NCBI GenBank assembly: GCA_022448005.1
Contig: JAKUTK010000023.1
Span: 9,689-68,975 of the forward strand
Origin: Pseudomonas sp.
Lineage (GTDB): Bacteria; Pseudomonadota; Gammaproteobacteria; Pseudomonadales; Pseudomonadaceae
Direction of reading: 5' to 3'
Length of the DNA: 59,287 nucleotides
Part shown: positions 37,044 to 47,005 of the stretch, in pieces
How positions within the stretch are numbered: the stretch's first letter is position 1
How the letters are laid out: every line of letters starts with the position of its first letter
Translations under genes and position numbers: made by a program
Notes under the pieces: model-generated
Database searches by the model: none
Told to the model about the DNA's origin: nothing
Seen by the model: the letters and a program-made list of their open reading frames with translations, nothing else

Positions 37044-39806
37044 ATGCTGCCGCGTCTTTTCCTGGCCGTTCTTCTGTTCTGTCTGACCGCTCAGGCATCG
37101 GCATTCGAGCCCGTGCCGGTGGACTCCCAGCATTTCCGCCAGGCACTGGCTAGCTGGAGCTACTTCTTGCGAGACCCGGCTGCCGAGCTCGGCGTGGCTG
37201 AAGTCTTCGCGCTGCCGGAAAAAACCTTCGTACCCGTCTCCGGGGTACATCCCAACAAGGGCAAGAACGATTCGGCCTGGTGGTTCCGTGTCGACCTGGA
37301 CAACCAGTTGCACGACCCCGTTGGCGGCTTCGTCGAGATCAACTACCCGCTGCTCGACGACATCCAGCTCTATCTCCGTCACCCGGACGGCCGTATCAGC
37401 CAGCAGCGCTCCGGCGACAATCATCCGTTCAACGAACGAGCGGTCAGGGTCAGCAACTTCTGGTTTCCTCTGGAACTGGAGCCCGGCACCTCGACCTTGC
37501 TGTTGCGTGTTGAAAGCACCAGCACTCTATACGTCCCGCTGTACTTCAGCAGCTATGCAGCAAACGCTGAATCGTTCGAGGATTCGACGGGCTTGGCCGG
37601 AGCCTTCTATGGCGTGCTGTTCGCGATGTTCTGCTACAACTTTTTCCTGTTCCTCTCCCTGCGCGAGCCAGCGTATTTCTGGTATCTGATCTACAACCTC
37701 AACGTGGGCCTGTTTGCGCTCAGCTTCGATGGCATGCTGGTCAAATGGCTGAACGATGCAGGCGGCGTAATCGCGCTGGGCATTTATGCATTGATGCTCA
37801 GTCATTGCCTGGTGTCGATCCAGTTCAGCCGCCATTTCCTGCATACCCGAGAAGACTTTCCGCGACTGGACTTCGCCCTGCGGGTGGCGCTGATCCTGTC
37901 GGTGGGCGCACTGCTGTCCGGTTTTGTTCTGGAAACGCAGGTGTGGAGCGTACTGGCCAGTGTGATGGTCATCAGCTCGTCGATTGGGCTGCTGCTGACC
38001 GGCGCCTTCGTCTGGAGCCGCGGCGTGCGCTATGGCCTGTATTACACGCTGGCCTGGGGCGTGCTGTTGACGACTTTCGTCATCGTCACGGCCGGTTCCC
38101 TGGGCTTCAACCTGCTGGGCCTGTATGGCCCCTCGATCGTCAAAGTTGGCATTGCCTTCGAGCTGATAACCCTGTCGATCGGGCTCGCGGACCGAATCAA
38201 CCTGCTCAAGGAAGAAGGCTTCCGTTCACGCCAGGCGGCTGAACGGGCGGAGAGCGAGAACCAGGCTAAGAGCCGCTTCCTAGCGAAAATGAGCCATGAA
38301 ATCCGCACGCCATTGAACGGTGTTCTGGGCATGCTGCAATTGCTGCGTGACACCCCGCTTGACCGTAACCAGCGGTTCTACCTCGACACTGTTTCCAGCT
38401 CCAGCCACTCGCTGATGACGGTCATCAACGACATCCTTGACTATGCGCGGATCGGTGCCGGCAAGCTGGTCCTAGAGGACATCGAGTTCGATCTGGAAGA
38501 GTTGTTCTCCGAAACCATCAGCCTGTTCACGGCCCAAGCGCTGCAGAAGCAGTTGAACCTGCATCTCAGCCTCGCACCGGGTGTGCCGCGCCGCCTGCGC
38601 GGCGACCCAACCCGCCTGAAACAGGTTCTGATGAACTTGCTCAGCAATTCATTGAAATTCACCGAACAGGGCTGCGTGGTTCTGAAGGTCGTCTGCCAGG
38701 GCCCGGAAAGCAGTCGAAGCCTGGTCTTTTCGATCACCGACAGCGGCATCGGCATGCGCGCGGAGGTTCTGGCCCAACTGTTCGAATCCTTCGCCCAAGG
38801 CGATTCCAGTACTACCCGGCGCTATGGTGGCAGCGGTCTGGGGTTGGTTATCAGCAAGGAACTGGTAGAAATGAAGGGCGGCCAGATCGATGTGCAGAGC
38901 ACGCCCGGCCAAGGCAGCCAGTTCAGCTTCGACATCCCGCTGCGCGAGGCGAGCAGCAACCTCGACCCACTGACGGCACTACTCGAGGGACGAACCGCCG
39001 TGATCGCGTCCAAGGACATCTGCGCCCTGGATGCAATGGGCAACTTGCTGCAGCGCTGGGGCATGCGAACCGTCCGCTGCGAGGAGCCACAACATCTGCG
39101 CCGCTACCTCGACGATCAGGCCTCAGCCCCATTGCTGGTTATCATGGCGCCGTGGCCGGGTAAACCTCAGGCTTGGCTCAACGCCGTAGCCGATCAGCTC
39201 GAACTGAATCAACGGGTGATGCTGCTCTACCCGCCGCAAAGCGAACCCTCGCCGGCATCGTCATCGTTGCGCCTGGCCAACTTGCCGTTGCCACTGCTGC
39301 TCGGCCCATTACGCGAAGCGCTGCATCGCCTCCATCAGGCGAACCCTGCGTCCGATGGCGGTGCGGCGCACATTGAATACCCAGGACGCTCCAGGCCGCT
39401 CATCCTCGCCGTCGAGGACAATCCCGTCAGCCAGATGGTGGTATCCAGTCTGCTGCGCAAACGCGGCTATGAGGTCATGATGGCCGAAAACGGCCGTAAG
39501 GCGGTCAGTGCCTACAGCGAGAACCCTGCCGCGGTGCAGCTGATTCTGATGGATTGCGAGATGCCGGAGATGGATGGTTTCGAGGCCAGCCGACAGATCC
39601 GCCGACTCGAGGCACAGTTGCGGTTGCGGCCGGTGCCGATCATCGCGCTGACCGCTCACGTGCTCGACGAACATCGCCGCACTGGCAGTGAGGCCGGCAT
39701 GGATGAATTCATTGGCAAGCCACTGGACAGCGAGCAGCTGTATGCTTACCTGGATCGGTTCCTCAACGCGCCGATCAACGAACCCGACCTGCACCATCCC
39801 ACCTGA
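37044..39806 (+). CDS. Hybrid sensor histidine kinase / response regulator (7TMR-DISM type)
   Basis: 920 residues from the ATG at 37044: a signal peptide ([19 protein letters not shown]), a periplasmic 7TMR-DISM extracellular beta domain (~30-175), seven transmembrane helices (~180-390), a histidine kinase with phospho-His418 ([11 protein letters not shown]) and ATP-binding segments [10 protein letters not shown], then a region about 640-775 that looks like a receiver fold but lacks a phospho-acceptor Asp ([20 protein letters not shown]), then a true receiver with Asp837 ([13 protein letters not shown]). An in-frame start at 36951 is less likely because it would place 31 residues before the signal peptide. 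It follows the NAGGN operon and may sense osmotic or envelope state, which is inference. Confidence 0.9.
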   Translation: MLPRLFLAVLLFCLTAQASAFEPVPVDSQHFRQALASWSYFLRDPAAELGVAEVFALPEKTFVPVSGVHPNKGKNDSAWWFRVDLDNQLHDPVGGFVEINYPLLDDIQLYLRHPDGRISQQRSGDNHPFNERAVRVSNFWFPLELEPGTSTLLLRVESTSTLYVPLYFSSYAANAESFEDSTGLAGAFYGVLFAMFCYNFFLFLSLREPAYFWYLIYNLNVGLFALSFDGMLVKWLNDAGGVIALGIYALMLSHCLVSIQFSRHFLHTREDFPRLDFALRVALILSVGALLSGFVLETQVWSVLASVMVISSSIGLLLTGAFVWSRGVRYGLYYTLAWGVLLTTFVIVTAGSLGFNLLGLYGPSIVKVGIAFELITLSIGLADRINLLKEEGFRSRQAAERAESENQAKSRFLAKMSHEIRTPLNGVLGMLQLLRDTPLDRNQRFYLDTVSSSSHSLMTVINDILDYARIGAGKLVLEDIEFDLEELFSETISLFTAQALQKQLNLHLSLAPGVPRRLRGDPTRLKQVLMNLLSNSLKFTEQGCVVLKVVCQGPESSRSLVFSITDSGIGMRAEVLAQLFESFAQGDSSTTRRYGGSGLGLVISKELVEMKGGQIDVQSTPGQGSQFSFDIPLREASSNLDPLTALLEGRTAVIASKDICALDAMGNLLQRWGMRTVRCEEPQHLRRYLDDQASAPLLVIMAPWPGKPQAWLNAVADQLELNQRVMLLYPPQSEPSPASSSLRLANLPLPLLLGPLREALHRLHQANPASDGGAAHIEYPGRSRPLILAVEDNPVSQMVVSSLLRKRGYEVMMAENGRKAVSAYSENPAAVQLILMDCEMPEMDGFEASRQIRRLEAQLRLRPVPIIALTAHVLDEHRRTGSEAGMDEFIGKPLDSEQLYAYLDRFLNAPINEPDLHHPT

Positions 39807-39816
39807 TCCGGCATCG

Positions 39817-40047
39817 ATGCTCATTCCTTACGACCAACTCGAACCTGAAACATTGACCCGCGTCATCGAAGATTTCGTGACCCGCGAGGGCACCGACAAT
39901 GGCGACGAGACGCCGCTCGAGACCCGCGTCGAGCGGGTGCGAAAGGCATTGAACAAAGGCACCGCGGTGATCGTCTTCGACATAGACCATCAGCAATGCC
40001 AGTTGGCACTTAGACGCGACGTACCGAAGGAATGGCTGGAGGACTAG
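39817..40047 (+). CDS. YheU-family protein
   Basis: 76 residues starting MLIPYDQLEPETLTRVIEDF, the characteristic N-terminus of the YheU/UPF0270 family. It has the acidic middle part (TREGTDNGDETPLETRVERV) and a C-terminal beta segment (KGTAVIVFDIDHQQCQLALR). The ATG at 39817 lies 10 bp after the sensor kinase stop, so the two are probably co-transcribed. The function is unknown; the small size and charge suggest a protein-binding role. Confidence 0.88.
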   Translation: MLIPYDQLEPETLTRVIEDFVTREGTDNGDETPLETRVERVRKALNKGTAVIVFDIDHQQCQLALRRDVPKEWLED

Positions 40048-40050
40048 CGC

Positions 40051-40473
40051 TCAGCTGAGCACCCCACCGTCACGTTCCCAGGCGCAGCGCATGCGCAGAT
40101 CACGCTGATGAGGGCTGTGCGAGCCGCTTTCGGTTTCCCAGCGGAAGGTATGAATACCATTGAGTTCGGTCTCCAGATGGACCACAGCGCTGGTCCAGTA
40201 GAGTTCGTTCAGCAGCTCCTCGAAATGACGCACCCAGAGCGTCCACTCGTATTCGACCGCGCGGTAGCTGGCACCGAAGTGAATGACCTGCGTCTGATAC
40301 ACCCCTTCGTCCATACAGCACGAGAACATCTCTCTTCCGAGAAATGGCCAACCCTCGCCTTGAGGGAGGCTGTACAGCGCACGCCGATTGACCGCGCGGC
40401 GCAACCGGCACTGCTCGACATCGGTTGAAGGCCAGTCACGGATGCAGCCGTAGACAATGGATTCCGGCTCCAC
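40051..40473 (-). CDS. Conserved pseudomonad protein of unknown function
   Basis: 140 residues, starting at a GTG codon (40473) preceded by GGAG at 7-nt spacing. Reading begins EPESIVYGCIRDWPSTDVEQ. There are several Trp/Cys residues and the segments LYSLPQGEGWPFLGREMFSC, QVIHFGASYRAVEYEW and SAVVHLETELNGIHTFRWE. The frame is open to an upstream ATG at 40581, but the extra 36 residues are low-complexity and the GTG has the better ribosome site. There is no signal peptide. It lies convergent with yheU, 3 bp away. I do not recognise the family. Confidence 0.72.
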   Translation of the reverse strand: MEPESIVYGCIRDWPSTDVEQCRLRRAVNRRALYSLPQGEGWPFLGREMFSCCMDEGVYQTQVIHFGASYRAVEYEWTLWVRHFEELLNELYWTSAVVHLETELNGIHTFRWETESGSHSPHQRDLRMRCAWERDGGVLS

Positions 40474-40604
40474 AGAAACACTCCAGACGAAAGCCCGACA
40501 TGTTCGGTCAAAACCGCTCAGCCTTCCAGCGCCCGCTGCAGACAAGGTCCAAGCACAAGCCGCAGAGGTGACGCAGACCACAACCTAAACGCAGAGGAGT
40601 CGCT

Positions 40605-41777
40605 TCAGCGTCTGCTCGCTGCTGCCAGATCGCGCCGAGGCGCCAGCCGCAATGCGAGCAGCGACATTGCCGCCGACATGGACGCGAGTACGAGGAAGGG
40701 TTCACGATAATCACCGGCAATATCGCGGCCCAATCCGGTCAGCACCGGGGTGAAACAGGCCAGGCAATAACCGGTGCAGAGCATCATCGCCGTCAGGCGG
40801 CTAACCGCGAGCGGCGTGCTGGCTTCGTACATCGGCAACACCAGCGACATGGAAAAGGTTCCGTTCAGGGCTACGCCCAGCAACATGCACACCAGCAGCG
40901 GATTGACCTGCGGAAGCCAGGCAATAACCAGCAGACAGACCGTTGCCAGCACGCCGCAGCAGGCCATCAGCAAGTGCCGCCGGCCGAAGCGCTGCGCCAG
41001 CCAAGGCATGATAAATGCGCTGGGTAAACCTATCAGCATGAAGCCACTGAAAAAGGCATTGCTCTGCAGCAGGCTGAAGCCAACCTCGTGATAACGCGCC
41101 ACCAACCAGGTCGCCAGCGCGTAGAACAGACCGGCCTGCAAGGCGAAATAGATGCTTACCAACCAGGCGCGCGGTTCGCGCCACGGCAGCCCGGTACGGC
41201 TCTCCACGGCCGGTTCCGGCTGGTTCGGTAGGCGCCACCAGATCAGCAATGCCAGCACCGCCGGGATTGCCCACAGCGCCAGGCCCCAAGTCCAACGCTG
41301 GCCCAACCATTCGGCTGCTGGTGCAGTCAGCACCACGCCGATGGTGCCGCCAACCGCCATGCTCAACGAATAGTAGGCCGCAGTCTTGCCCATCTGCTCG
41401 AGAAAATAACGCTTGATAAAGCCCGACAGCAGCGGCCCGGCAACCGCGATTCCGGCACCGACCATAGCCGCCGTGCCGATCAACACTGGAGCATTCTTGC
41501 CGAACAGACGCAGTAACAGCGCCAGGCCGATCAAACCAAGGCACAGGCTAATGGTGCGTTCCAGCCCGAAACGCACGGCCAGACGAGGTGCCAACGGCGC
41601 CAGCAGCCCCATCAGCAGTACTGGCAAGGCGGTGGTGAGGCTGATGACGCTGCGGCTGAGACTGAGCTCCTCGGCGATGCGTTCGATCAATGGTGCAAAC
41701 GAAGTGATGCCGGGCCGAAGGTTGATGGCGGCCAGCACAAGGGCCAGCATGAGCAGCCAGCGAGACGGGTTTTTCAC
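40605..41777 (-). CDS. MFS transporter of the CynX/NimT family
   Basis: 390 residues, twelve transmembrane helices. The start MKNPSRWLLMLALVLAAINLRPGITSFAPL is typical of the CynX/NimT group (cyanate / nitroimidazole-type transporters and many unassigned exporters), with the conserved NLRP near the end of helix 1. It stands between a conserved unknown gene and an SDR gene, all on the minus strand, without overlap, so no shared pathway is evident. Confidence 0.88.
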   Translation of the reverse strand: MKNPSRWLLMLALVLAAINLRPGITSFAPLIERIAEELSLSRSVISLTTALPVLLMGLLAPLAPRLAVRFGLERTISLCLGLIGLALLLRLFGKNAPVLIGTAAMVGAGIAVAGPLLSGFIKRYFLEQMGKTAAYYSLSMAVGGTIGVVLTAPAAEWLGQRWTWGLALWAIPAVLALLIWWRLPNQPEPAVESRTGLPWREPRAWLVSIYFALQAGLFYALATWLVARYHEVGFSLLQSNAFFSGFMLIGLPSAFIMPWLAQRFGRRHLLMACCGVLATVCLLVIAWLPQVNPLLVCMLLGVALNGTFSMSLVLPMYEASTPLAVSRLTAMMLCTGYCLACFTPVLTGLGRDIAGDYREPFLVLASMSAAMSLLALRLAPRRDLAAASRR

Positions 41778-41858
41778 AGTGAATCCAGAGGCAGACTGGG
41801 AAGGATCGGCAACCCTACTCCCGCCCCTGGATCAGGGCAAGCAAAACGGACCAGCCGG

Positions 41859-42665
41859 TCAGGTTTTGCTCTTGCTGCGCTTCTTTTCTGCCAACAGCGC
41901 CATCTCGTCGTAGATCGCCTGCGGGTTCTGTTGCTTGATCTTCCAGGCCATGCGCCCTTCATCGTGGGGCAGGATCATGAACACGCCCTCAGCCACCTGG
42001 CGATATATGTAGTCGGCAATGTCGGCAGCAGAAATAGGCGACGCTTCGAGCAGCTTGCTGATCTGCGCTTTCATATTGGGGGTCGGGCCGCGGTAGGAGT
42101 CCATCAGGTTAGTCTGGAAGAACGACGGGCAGACCACATGAACCCCGACTTCCTGCTGCTTCAGCTCCACCAGCAGGCTCTCGGACAACGCCACCACACC
42201 GGCCTTGGCCACGTTGTAATTGCTCATGCCCGGCGCCTGCATCAGAGCCGCCATGGACGCGATGTTAATGATCTTGCCCTGGCTCTTCTGCACCAATGGC
42301 AGGAACGCCTTGCAGCCCTTGACCACGCCCATCAGGTTGATCGCGATCTGCCAGTCCCAGTCCTCCAGTGACAGCTCGTCGAAGAAACCACCCGAGGCAA
42401 CACCCGCGTTGTTGACCACTACATCGATGCCGCCGAAATTGCTCTCGCAAGCCTGTGCCAGCGCCGTTAGCTGACTGTAGTCGCGCACGTCACAGCGTTG
42501 AGTGAAACCACTGCCGCCCGCCTCACGGACCATTTTCAGGGTTTCGGTCAGGCCGGCCTCGTTGACATCCGACAACGCCAACTGCCAACCCTCGCGCGCC
42601 CAGCGCAACGCTATCTCGCGACCCAGGCCGGAACCGGCCCCCGTGACCATCATGCGATTTTGCAT
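41859..42665 (-). CDS. Short-chain dehydrogenase/reductase
   Basis: Classical SDR, 268 residues. The NAD(P)-binding motif TGAGSGLGREIA begins at residue 8, the NNAG motif is VVVNNAGVASGGFF, and the catalytic Ser/Tyr/Lys are in INIASMAALMQAPGMSNYNVAKAG (Tyr-x-x-x-Lys intact). The Asp in SDVNEAG suggests NAD preference. The long C-terminal part with VVCPSFFQTNLMDSYRG and an extra ~50 residues resembles the oxidoreductases acting on lipid or alkyl substrates. The substrate is unknown. Confidence 0.9.
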   Translation of the reverse strand: MQNRMMVTGAGSGLGREIALRWAREGWQLALSDVNEAGLTETLKMVREAGGSGFTQRCDVRDYSQLTALAQACESNFGGIDVVVNNAGVASGGFFDELSLEDWDWQIAINLMGVVKGCKAFLPLVQKSQGKIINIASMAALMQAPGMSNYNVAKAGVVALSESLLVELKQQEVGVHVVCPSFFQTNLMDSYRGPTPNMKAQISKLLEASPISAADIADYIYRQVAEGVFMILPHDEGRMAWKIKQQNPQAIYDEMALLAEKKRSKSKT

Positions 42666-42802
42666 CGGTTGTAACCTTTTGTTCGTTGGGTTGCCACGAG
42701 TCTAGCGAAAGCTGCAGCAGGCTCCGGCCTCTATCGAAATGCTGAATGACTGGCATGCTCCGCTCCCGATTGGTCCCGCAGAGATGGCTGGTCGCAGAAC
42801 AA

Positions 42803-42828
42803 AAAAGGCAGCCCGAAGGCTGCCTTTT
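42803..42828 (-). terminator. Rho-independent terminator after actP
   Basis: Read on the minus strand: AAAAGGCAGCC, a TTCG loop, GGCTGCC, and a T-run. It ends 18 bp downstream of the actP stop. Confidence 0.88.
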
Positions 42829-42846
42829 CGATCACAAAACCCAGGA

Positions 42847-44502
42847 TCAGTGGGCGACCGCACCAGTCGAGCCGAGGCCAGTCTGCGAGCGGATGAACTG
42901 CGGGAAGAAGCGCGCGCGCTCTTCGGCAGCCGTCTTGGACTTGTCGGTGACCGAGAAGAACCACAGTCCGGCGAAGGACGCGATCATGGCGAAAAGCGCC
43001 GGATACTTGTACGGGAAGATGGCCTTTTCGAAGTGCAGCACGTCGACCCAGACCGTCGGGCTCAGGATGGTCAGCAGCAATGCCGTGCCCAGGCCCATAG
43101 CACCACCGATCAGCGCACCGCGAGTGGTCAGGTTCTTCCAGTACATTGAAAGGAACAGGATCGGGAAGTTGCAGCTGGCGGCAACGGAGAACGCCAGTCC
43201 CACCATGAAGGCGATGTTCTGATTCTCGAAAGCGACGCCAAGCAGGATCGCCAGTACACCCAATGCCAGCGTGGTGCGCTTGGTCACTTTCATCTCGTCC
43301 TCTTCCTTGGCCTTGCCTTTCATGATCACGCAGGCATAGAGGTCATGAGCGACCGCGGAAGCGCCGGCCAGCGCCAGGCCCGAAACCACCGCAAGGATGG
43401 TGGCGAAGGCCACCGCAGAGATGAAGCCCAGGAACAGGTTACCGCCGACCGCCGATGCCAAGTGGATGGCGACCATATTAGTGCCGCCAACGATGGCGCC
43501 CGTGGCGTCCTTGAAGCTCGGGTTGGTGCTGACCAGCAGGATCGCGCCAAAACCGATGATGAAGGTCAGGATATAGAAGTAGCCAATGAAGCCTGTCGCG
43601 TAGAACACGCTCTTGCGCGCTTCCTTGGCATCGGCGACGGTGAAGAAGCGCATCAGGATGTGCGGCAGGCCGGCAGTACCAAACATCAATGCGAGGCCCA
43701 GCGAGATAGCCGAGATCGGGTCGGAAACCAGGCCGCCCGGGCTCATGATCGCCTGATGGCTCGGGTGCAGTGCTACAGCCTCAGAGAACAGACGGCTGAA
43801 ATCGAAGCCGACGTTGTACATGACCATGACGGCCATGAAGGTTGCGCCAGACAGCAGGAGCACAGCCTTGATGATCTGCACCCAGGTGGTCGCCAGCATG
43901 CCGCCAAACATCACATACATGACCATCAGCACACCGACCATGACCACTGCAACCAGATAGTCGAGGCCGAACAGCAGCTGAATCAGCTTGCCCGCACCGA
44001 CCATTTGCGCGATCAGGTAGAAGGCCACCACGATCAGCGAACCGCAGGCAGAAAGGATACGGATCTGCGTCTGTCCCAGGCGGTAGGAGGCTACATCGGA
44101 GAAGGTGAATTTACCCAGGTTGCGCAGGCGCTCTGCCATCAGGAAGAGGATGATCGGCCAGCCCACCAAAAAGCCGATCGAATAGATCAGGCCGTCGTAG
44201 CCGCTGGTAAACACCAGCGCGGAAATGCCCAGAAATGACGCCGCCGACATGAAGTCGCCAGCAATTGCCAATCCGTTCTGGAACCCAGTGATACTGCCAC
44301 CGGCCGTGTAGTAATCAGAGGTGGAGGTATTGCGTTTGGCCGCCCATTTGGTAATACCCATCGTGAACACGATGAACACGATGAACATGGAAATGGCGGT
44401 CCAGTTGGTGGCCTGTTTCTGCACATCGCCGGTCAGGGCGTCAGCAAACAGCGCCGGAGCAACTGCCATCAGAGCAGCTGCGGTCAGCAGACGAGCGAGC
44501 AT
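42847..44502 (-). CDS. actP: Acetate permease ActP (sodium:solute symporter)
   Basis: Na+-driven uptake of acetate and related short carboxylates. 551 residues with about 13-14 transmembrane segments. SSF-family signatures include [20 protein letters not shown] near residue 69 and [20 protein letters not shown]. The start overlaps the yjcH stop by one base (TAATG), so translation is coupled. The signal-peptide-like first segment ([18 protein letters not shown]) is typical of ActP. The rho-independent terminator at 42803-42828 ends the operon. Confidence 0.96.
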   Translation of the reverse strand: MLARLLTAAALMAVAPALFADALTGDVQKQATNWTAISMFIVFIVFTMGITKWAAKRNTSTSDYYTAGGSITGFQNGLAIAGDFMSAASFLGISALVFTSGYDGLIYSIGFLVGWPIILFLMAERLRNLGKFTFSDVASYRLGQTQIRILSACGSLIVVAFYLIAQMVGAGKLIQLLFGLDYLVAVVMVGVLMVMYVMFGGMLATTWVQIIKAVLLLSGATFMAVMVMYNVGFDFSRLFSEAVALHPSHQAIMSPGGLVSDPISAISLGLALMFGTAGLPHILMRFFTVADAKEARKSVFYATGFIGYFYILTFIIGFGAILLVSTNPSFKDATGAIVGGTNMVAIHLASAVGGNLFLGFISAVAFATILAVVSGLALAGASAVAHDLYACVIMKGKAKEEDEMKVTKRTTLALGVLAILLGVAFENQNIAFMVGLAFSVAASCNFPILFLSMYWKNLTTRGALIGGAMGLGTALLLTILSPTVWVDVLHFEKAIFPYKYPALFAMIASFAGLWFFSVTDKSKTAAEERARFFPQFIRSQTGLGSTGAVAH

Positions 44503-44816
44503 TATTTCTGGGCCTCGTTGAGAATGTCCTGGGTAATGCGATCGAACTCGCCGTTAGCGCGTTGCACGTAGACTCCGGTCAGCACGAACGACAGGAAGAT
44601 CAAGCCCAGACCCGCCGGGATGCCCCAGGTGGTGACAGAGCCTGCACTTAGAGGAGTGCCCAACACCGCTGGGTCAAAGGCGATGACCAGTATGAAAGCG
44701 AAGTAAGCGGTGAGCATAATGGTCGCCAGCATCCAGGCGAAACGACCACGCTTGGCAACCAGGTCCTGGAATCGTGGGTCAGCATTGATTTGCTGAATTA
44801 CGGTCTCGTTGTTCAT
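44502..44816 (-). CDS. yjcH: DUF485 membrane protein YjcH
   Basis: 104 residues with two transmembrane helices (about 28-48 and 64-87), the DUF485 pattern ([20 protein letters not shown]). It is the invariable partner of actP, and the one-base overlap (TAATG) ties their translation. The start ATG at 44816 follows GTGGAGACCCTA; the in-frame extension to 44891 is not family-like. The codons just after the start read AACAACGAG, close to the A-rich Crc/Hfq-binding pattern. Confidence 0.93.
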   Translation of the reverse strand: MNNETVIQQINADPRFQDLVAKRGRFAWMLATIMLTAYFAFILVIAFDPAVLGTPLSAGSVTTWGIPAGLGLIFLSFVLTGVYVQRANGEFDRITQDILNEAQK

Positions 44817-44918
44817 TAGGGTCTCCACACGGTCTCTGCCCTCACATGAAGACAGGGCGGCTACTTTAGGGCCGGCCCGTGTTAACGCCACTCGACCATG
44901 GTCTTGTTTTTATTTCAT

Positions 44919-44933
44919 GAAAGGCCCGTGCCA
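44919..44933 (-). promoter_or_regulatory. Possible sigma-54 -24/-12 element upstream of yjcH-actP
   Basis: Minus-strand TGGCACG-GGCC-TTTCA matches the sigma-54 consensus TGGCACG-N4-TTGCA except for one base (TTTC instead of TTGC). It lies ~100 bp from the yjcH start with no gene in between. The G of the -12 GC is the mismatched base, which weakens the call. Confidence 0.3.
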
Positions 44934-45084
44934 GACGTGTTGGTGCCGATCAGGACTACGCTAACGGAAGGCTATAGCGCTGGCCTATGTAGTCCATCGA
45001 ACACAGCGATTTCCTACGCCGCGCGGGCACGAGGACACTTCGCACCAACAGAGAATAATTCTTGATCGCTGTGGAGAATCGACC

Positions 45085-45309
45085 ATGACCAAGACCATTA
45101 CCTTTACCTTGATGCACTTCTGCATCGCGTTCTCGGTCACCTACGCCTTGACCGGCAGCGCAGCAGCCGGTGGCCTGGTTGCCGCTATCGAACCGCTGTG
45201 CAACTCGGTGGGCTTCTACTTTCACGAGAAGGTCTGGCAGCGTCTGGAAAATCGCCAGGCCGTTGAGAAACACATTCCCGCTCACGCCTGGCTGCATCAT
45301 CAGGCGTAA
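45085..45309 (+). CDS. DUF2061 small membrane protein
   Basis: 74 residues. The N-terminal hydrophobic stretch TFTLMHFCIAFSVTYALTGS continues through the DUF2061 core (AAGGLVAAIEPLCNSVGFYF and HEKVWQRLE). It has two short membrane-associated segments and a His-rich end. The start has GGAG at an 8-nt spacing. The gene is divergent from the yjcH-actP operon. Its role is unknown. Confidence 0.85.
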   Translation: MTKTITFTLMHFCIAFSVTYALTGSAAAGGLVAAIEPLCNSVGFYFHEKVWQRLENRQAVEKHIPAHAWLHHQA

Positions 45310-45712
45310 ACAACCGGGCCGTATTCGCTTGAACCAGCTGCGCCGTTAAAACATGCACTGGCAGCCCCCTGCGAAGACTCTCCCCTACGCGTTGCGCCTA
45401 CAGCACCGTGACTAATCGGTCATGCTTCATGCTCACCACTTCATGACCGGCTTTTTGCTATCACTGACCCAAAGCCACGCAACCTGCCGGCTTAATTGTG
45501 GTCAATGCTTAGCGAAACGACATAGCGCGGGCGGTTCCAGGCATCATCCGAGCGCGAAACTGCACGGTCGCTGCGACCGGACCAAACCCGCTGCCGAGAC
45601 GCTATCCAATGTCCGAGCCGTTTACGCCAGACGATACCGGCCTCGCTGCCGATACCCGCAAATTGAATATCCAACAGCCAAACCCCACCGTAGTCACCGG
45701 AGATCACCTCAT
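45310..45712. other. Intergenic stretch of 400 bp
   Basis: Holds the terminator described at 45417-45457 and then the upstream region of the hydrolase-MlaA operon. The frame of the hydrolase is open back to 45422, but the sequence between 45422 and 45712 has no domain-like character and the signal peptide begins at 45713. No other feature was seen. Confidence 0.6.
45417..45457 (+). terminator. Probable rho-independent terminator after the DUF2061 gene
   Basis: CGGTCATG and CATGACCG arms around a 17-nt loop, followed by GCTTTTTGC. It lies about 110 bp after the DUF2061 stop. Confidence 0.5.
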
Positions 45713-47005
45713 ATGCGATTGCTGCTGTGCCTGAGCGCACTGCTTGCACTGGTCGTTACGCCTGCCCACGCGGCAGACATCAGCGTCGAGCAGTATGGCT
45801 ATCCCCTGAGCAACCCGTTCGAGGCGACGATAGCGACGACACCGGCGCCCTTTCGTGTCGATCTGCCTGAGGATGACGACATTGATCAGGCCGACTACAG
45901 CCTACGCTTGCGCCCCGAACGGGAGTTCACCCTGCCCGATAATTTCTGGGCGGTTAAACGGCTGACCTACAGGCTGGCAAAACAACCTGGGCCAGCGCCG
46001 CTGATGTTCATCATCTCTGGCACGGGTGCCAGCTACTCGGCCGGCAAGACCGAGTCGCTCAAGCGACTGTTCTACGGTGCTGGCTATCATGTGGTGCAAC
46101 TGTCCTCCCCCACCAGTTTCGACTTCATCGCCGCGGCCTCGCGCTACGCGACGCCCGGCTACAGTCCAGACGATGCCAAGGACCTCTACCGCGTGATGCA
46201 AGCCGTTCGCGCACAGCAGCATGAGCTGCCGGTCACCGAGTTCAATCTGGTCGGCTATAGCCTCGGCGCGCTTAATGCTGCGTTCGTCAGCAAGCTTGAC
46301 GAGACGCGACAGAGTTTCAACTTCAAGCGCGTGCTGATGATCAACCCGCCGGTGAACCTCTACACCTCGATCAGCAACCTCGACAAGCTGGTGCAGACGC
46401 AGGTCGATGCCATCGACAGCACCACAACCTTCTACGAAGTCATCCTGGAAAAGCTCACGCGCTACTACCGGCAGCAAGGCACGATCAACCTGGACGAGGC
46501 GATGCTGTTCGACTTCCAGCAGTCAGCGCTGCGGCTGACCGATGAACAAATGGCCATGTTGATCGGCTCAGTATTCCGCTTCTCGGCGGCCGATATTGCA
46601 TTCACCTCGGATCTGATCAACCGCCGCGGCCTGATCGTGCCGCCGAAATACCCAATCGATGAAGGCACCAGTCTCGAGCCGTTCTTTCGCCGCGCGCTGC
46701 TTTGTGACTTCGATTGCTATATCACCGAGCAGCTGATCCCCATGTGGCGCGCGCAGCAGGACGGCGGCAGCATGGCGCAGCTGGTACAACAGGTGAGCCT
46801 GTACGCGCTTGAGGATTACATGCGCAACAGCCCGAAGATCGGCGTAATGCATAACGCCGACGACATCATTCTCGGCGCTGGAGACCTGGGGTTTCTTCGC
46901 CGCACCTTCGGCGAACGCATGACGCTTTACCCTCGCGGTGGCCACTGCGGCAACCTCACCTACCGGGTCAACGCCCACGATATGTTGGAGTTTTTCCGTG
47001 GCTAA
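45713..47005 (+). CDS. Secreted alpha/beta-hydrolase (serine hydrolase), MlaA-linked
   Basis: 430 residues with a signal peptide (MRLLLCLSALLALVVTPAHA, cleavage after residue 20), so the protein is exported. An alpha/beta-hydrolase core follows: LMFIISGTGASYSAGKTESL (oxyanion region), the nucleophile elbow GYSLGALNAAF (Ser183), and a C-terminal His in YPRGGHCGNLTY (~411), preceded by acidic candidates in MHNADDIILGAGD. It overlaps the following MlaA-type gene by 8 nt on the same strand, so the products are likely made together. The hydrolase could act on phospholipids or their products in the outer membrane; this is inferred from the pairing only. It matches my memory of P. aeruginosa PA3238, next to a VacJ-type gene. 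Confidence 0.8.
   Translation: MRLLLCLSALLALVVTPAHAADISVEQYGYPLSNPFEATIATTPAPFRVDLPEDDDIDQADYSLRLRPEREFTLPDNFWAVKRLTYRLAKQPGPAPLMFIISGTGASYSAGKTESLKRLFYGAGYHVVQLSSPTSFDFIAAASRYATPGYSPDDAKDLYRVMQAVRAQQHELPVTEFNLVGYSLGALNAAFVSKLDETRQSFNFKRVLMINPPVNLYTSISNLDKLVQTQVDAIDSTTTFYEVILEKLTRYYRQQGTINLDEAMLFDFQQSALRLTDEQMAMLIGSVFRFSAADIAFTSDLINRRGLIVPPKYPIDEGTSLEPFFRRALLCDFDCYITEQLIPMWRAQQDGGSMAQLVQQVSLYALEDYMRNSPKIGVMHNADDIILGAGDLGFLRRTFGERMTLYPRGGHCGNLTYRVNAHDMLEFFRG

Noticed and set aside
43345..44238. 297-codon plus-strand frame rich in His, Asp and Arg opposite actP
   Set aside because: Composition is that of an antisense shadow of a membrane protein gene; no start signal.
45422..45712. In-frame upstream extension of the hydrolase
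   Set aside because: No domain character, and it would bury the signal peptide that begins at 45713.
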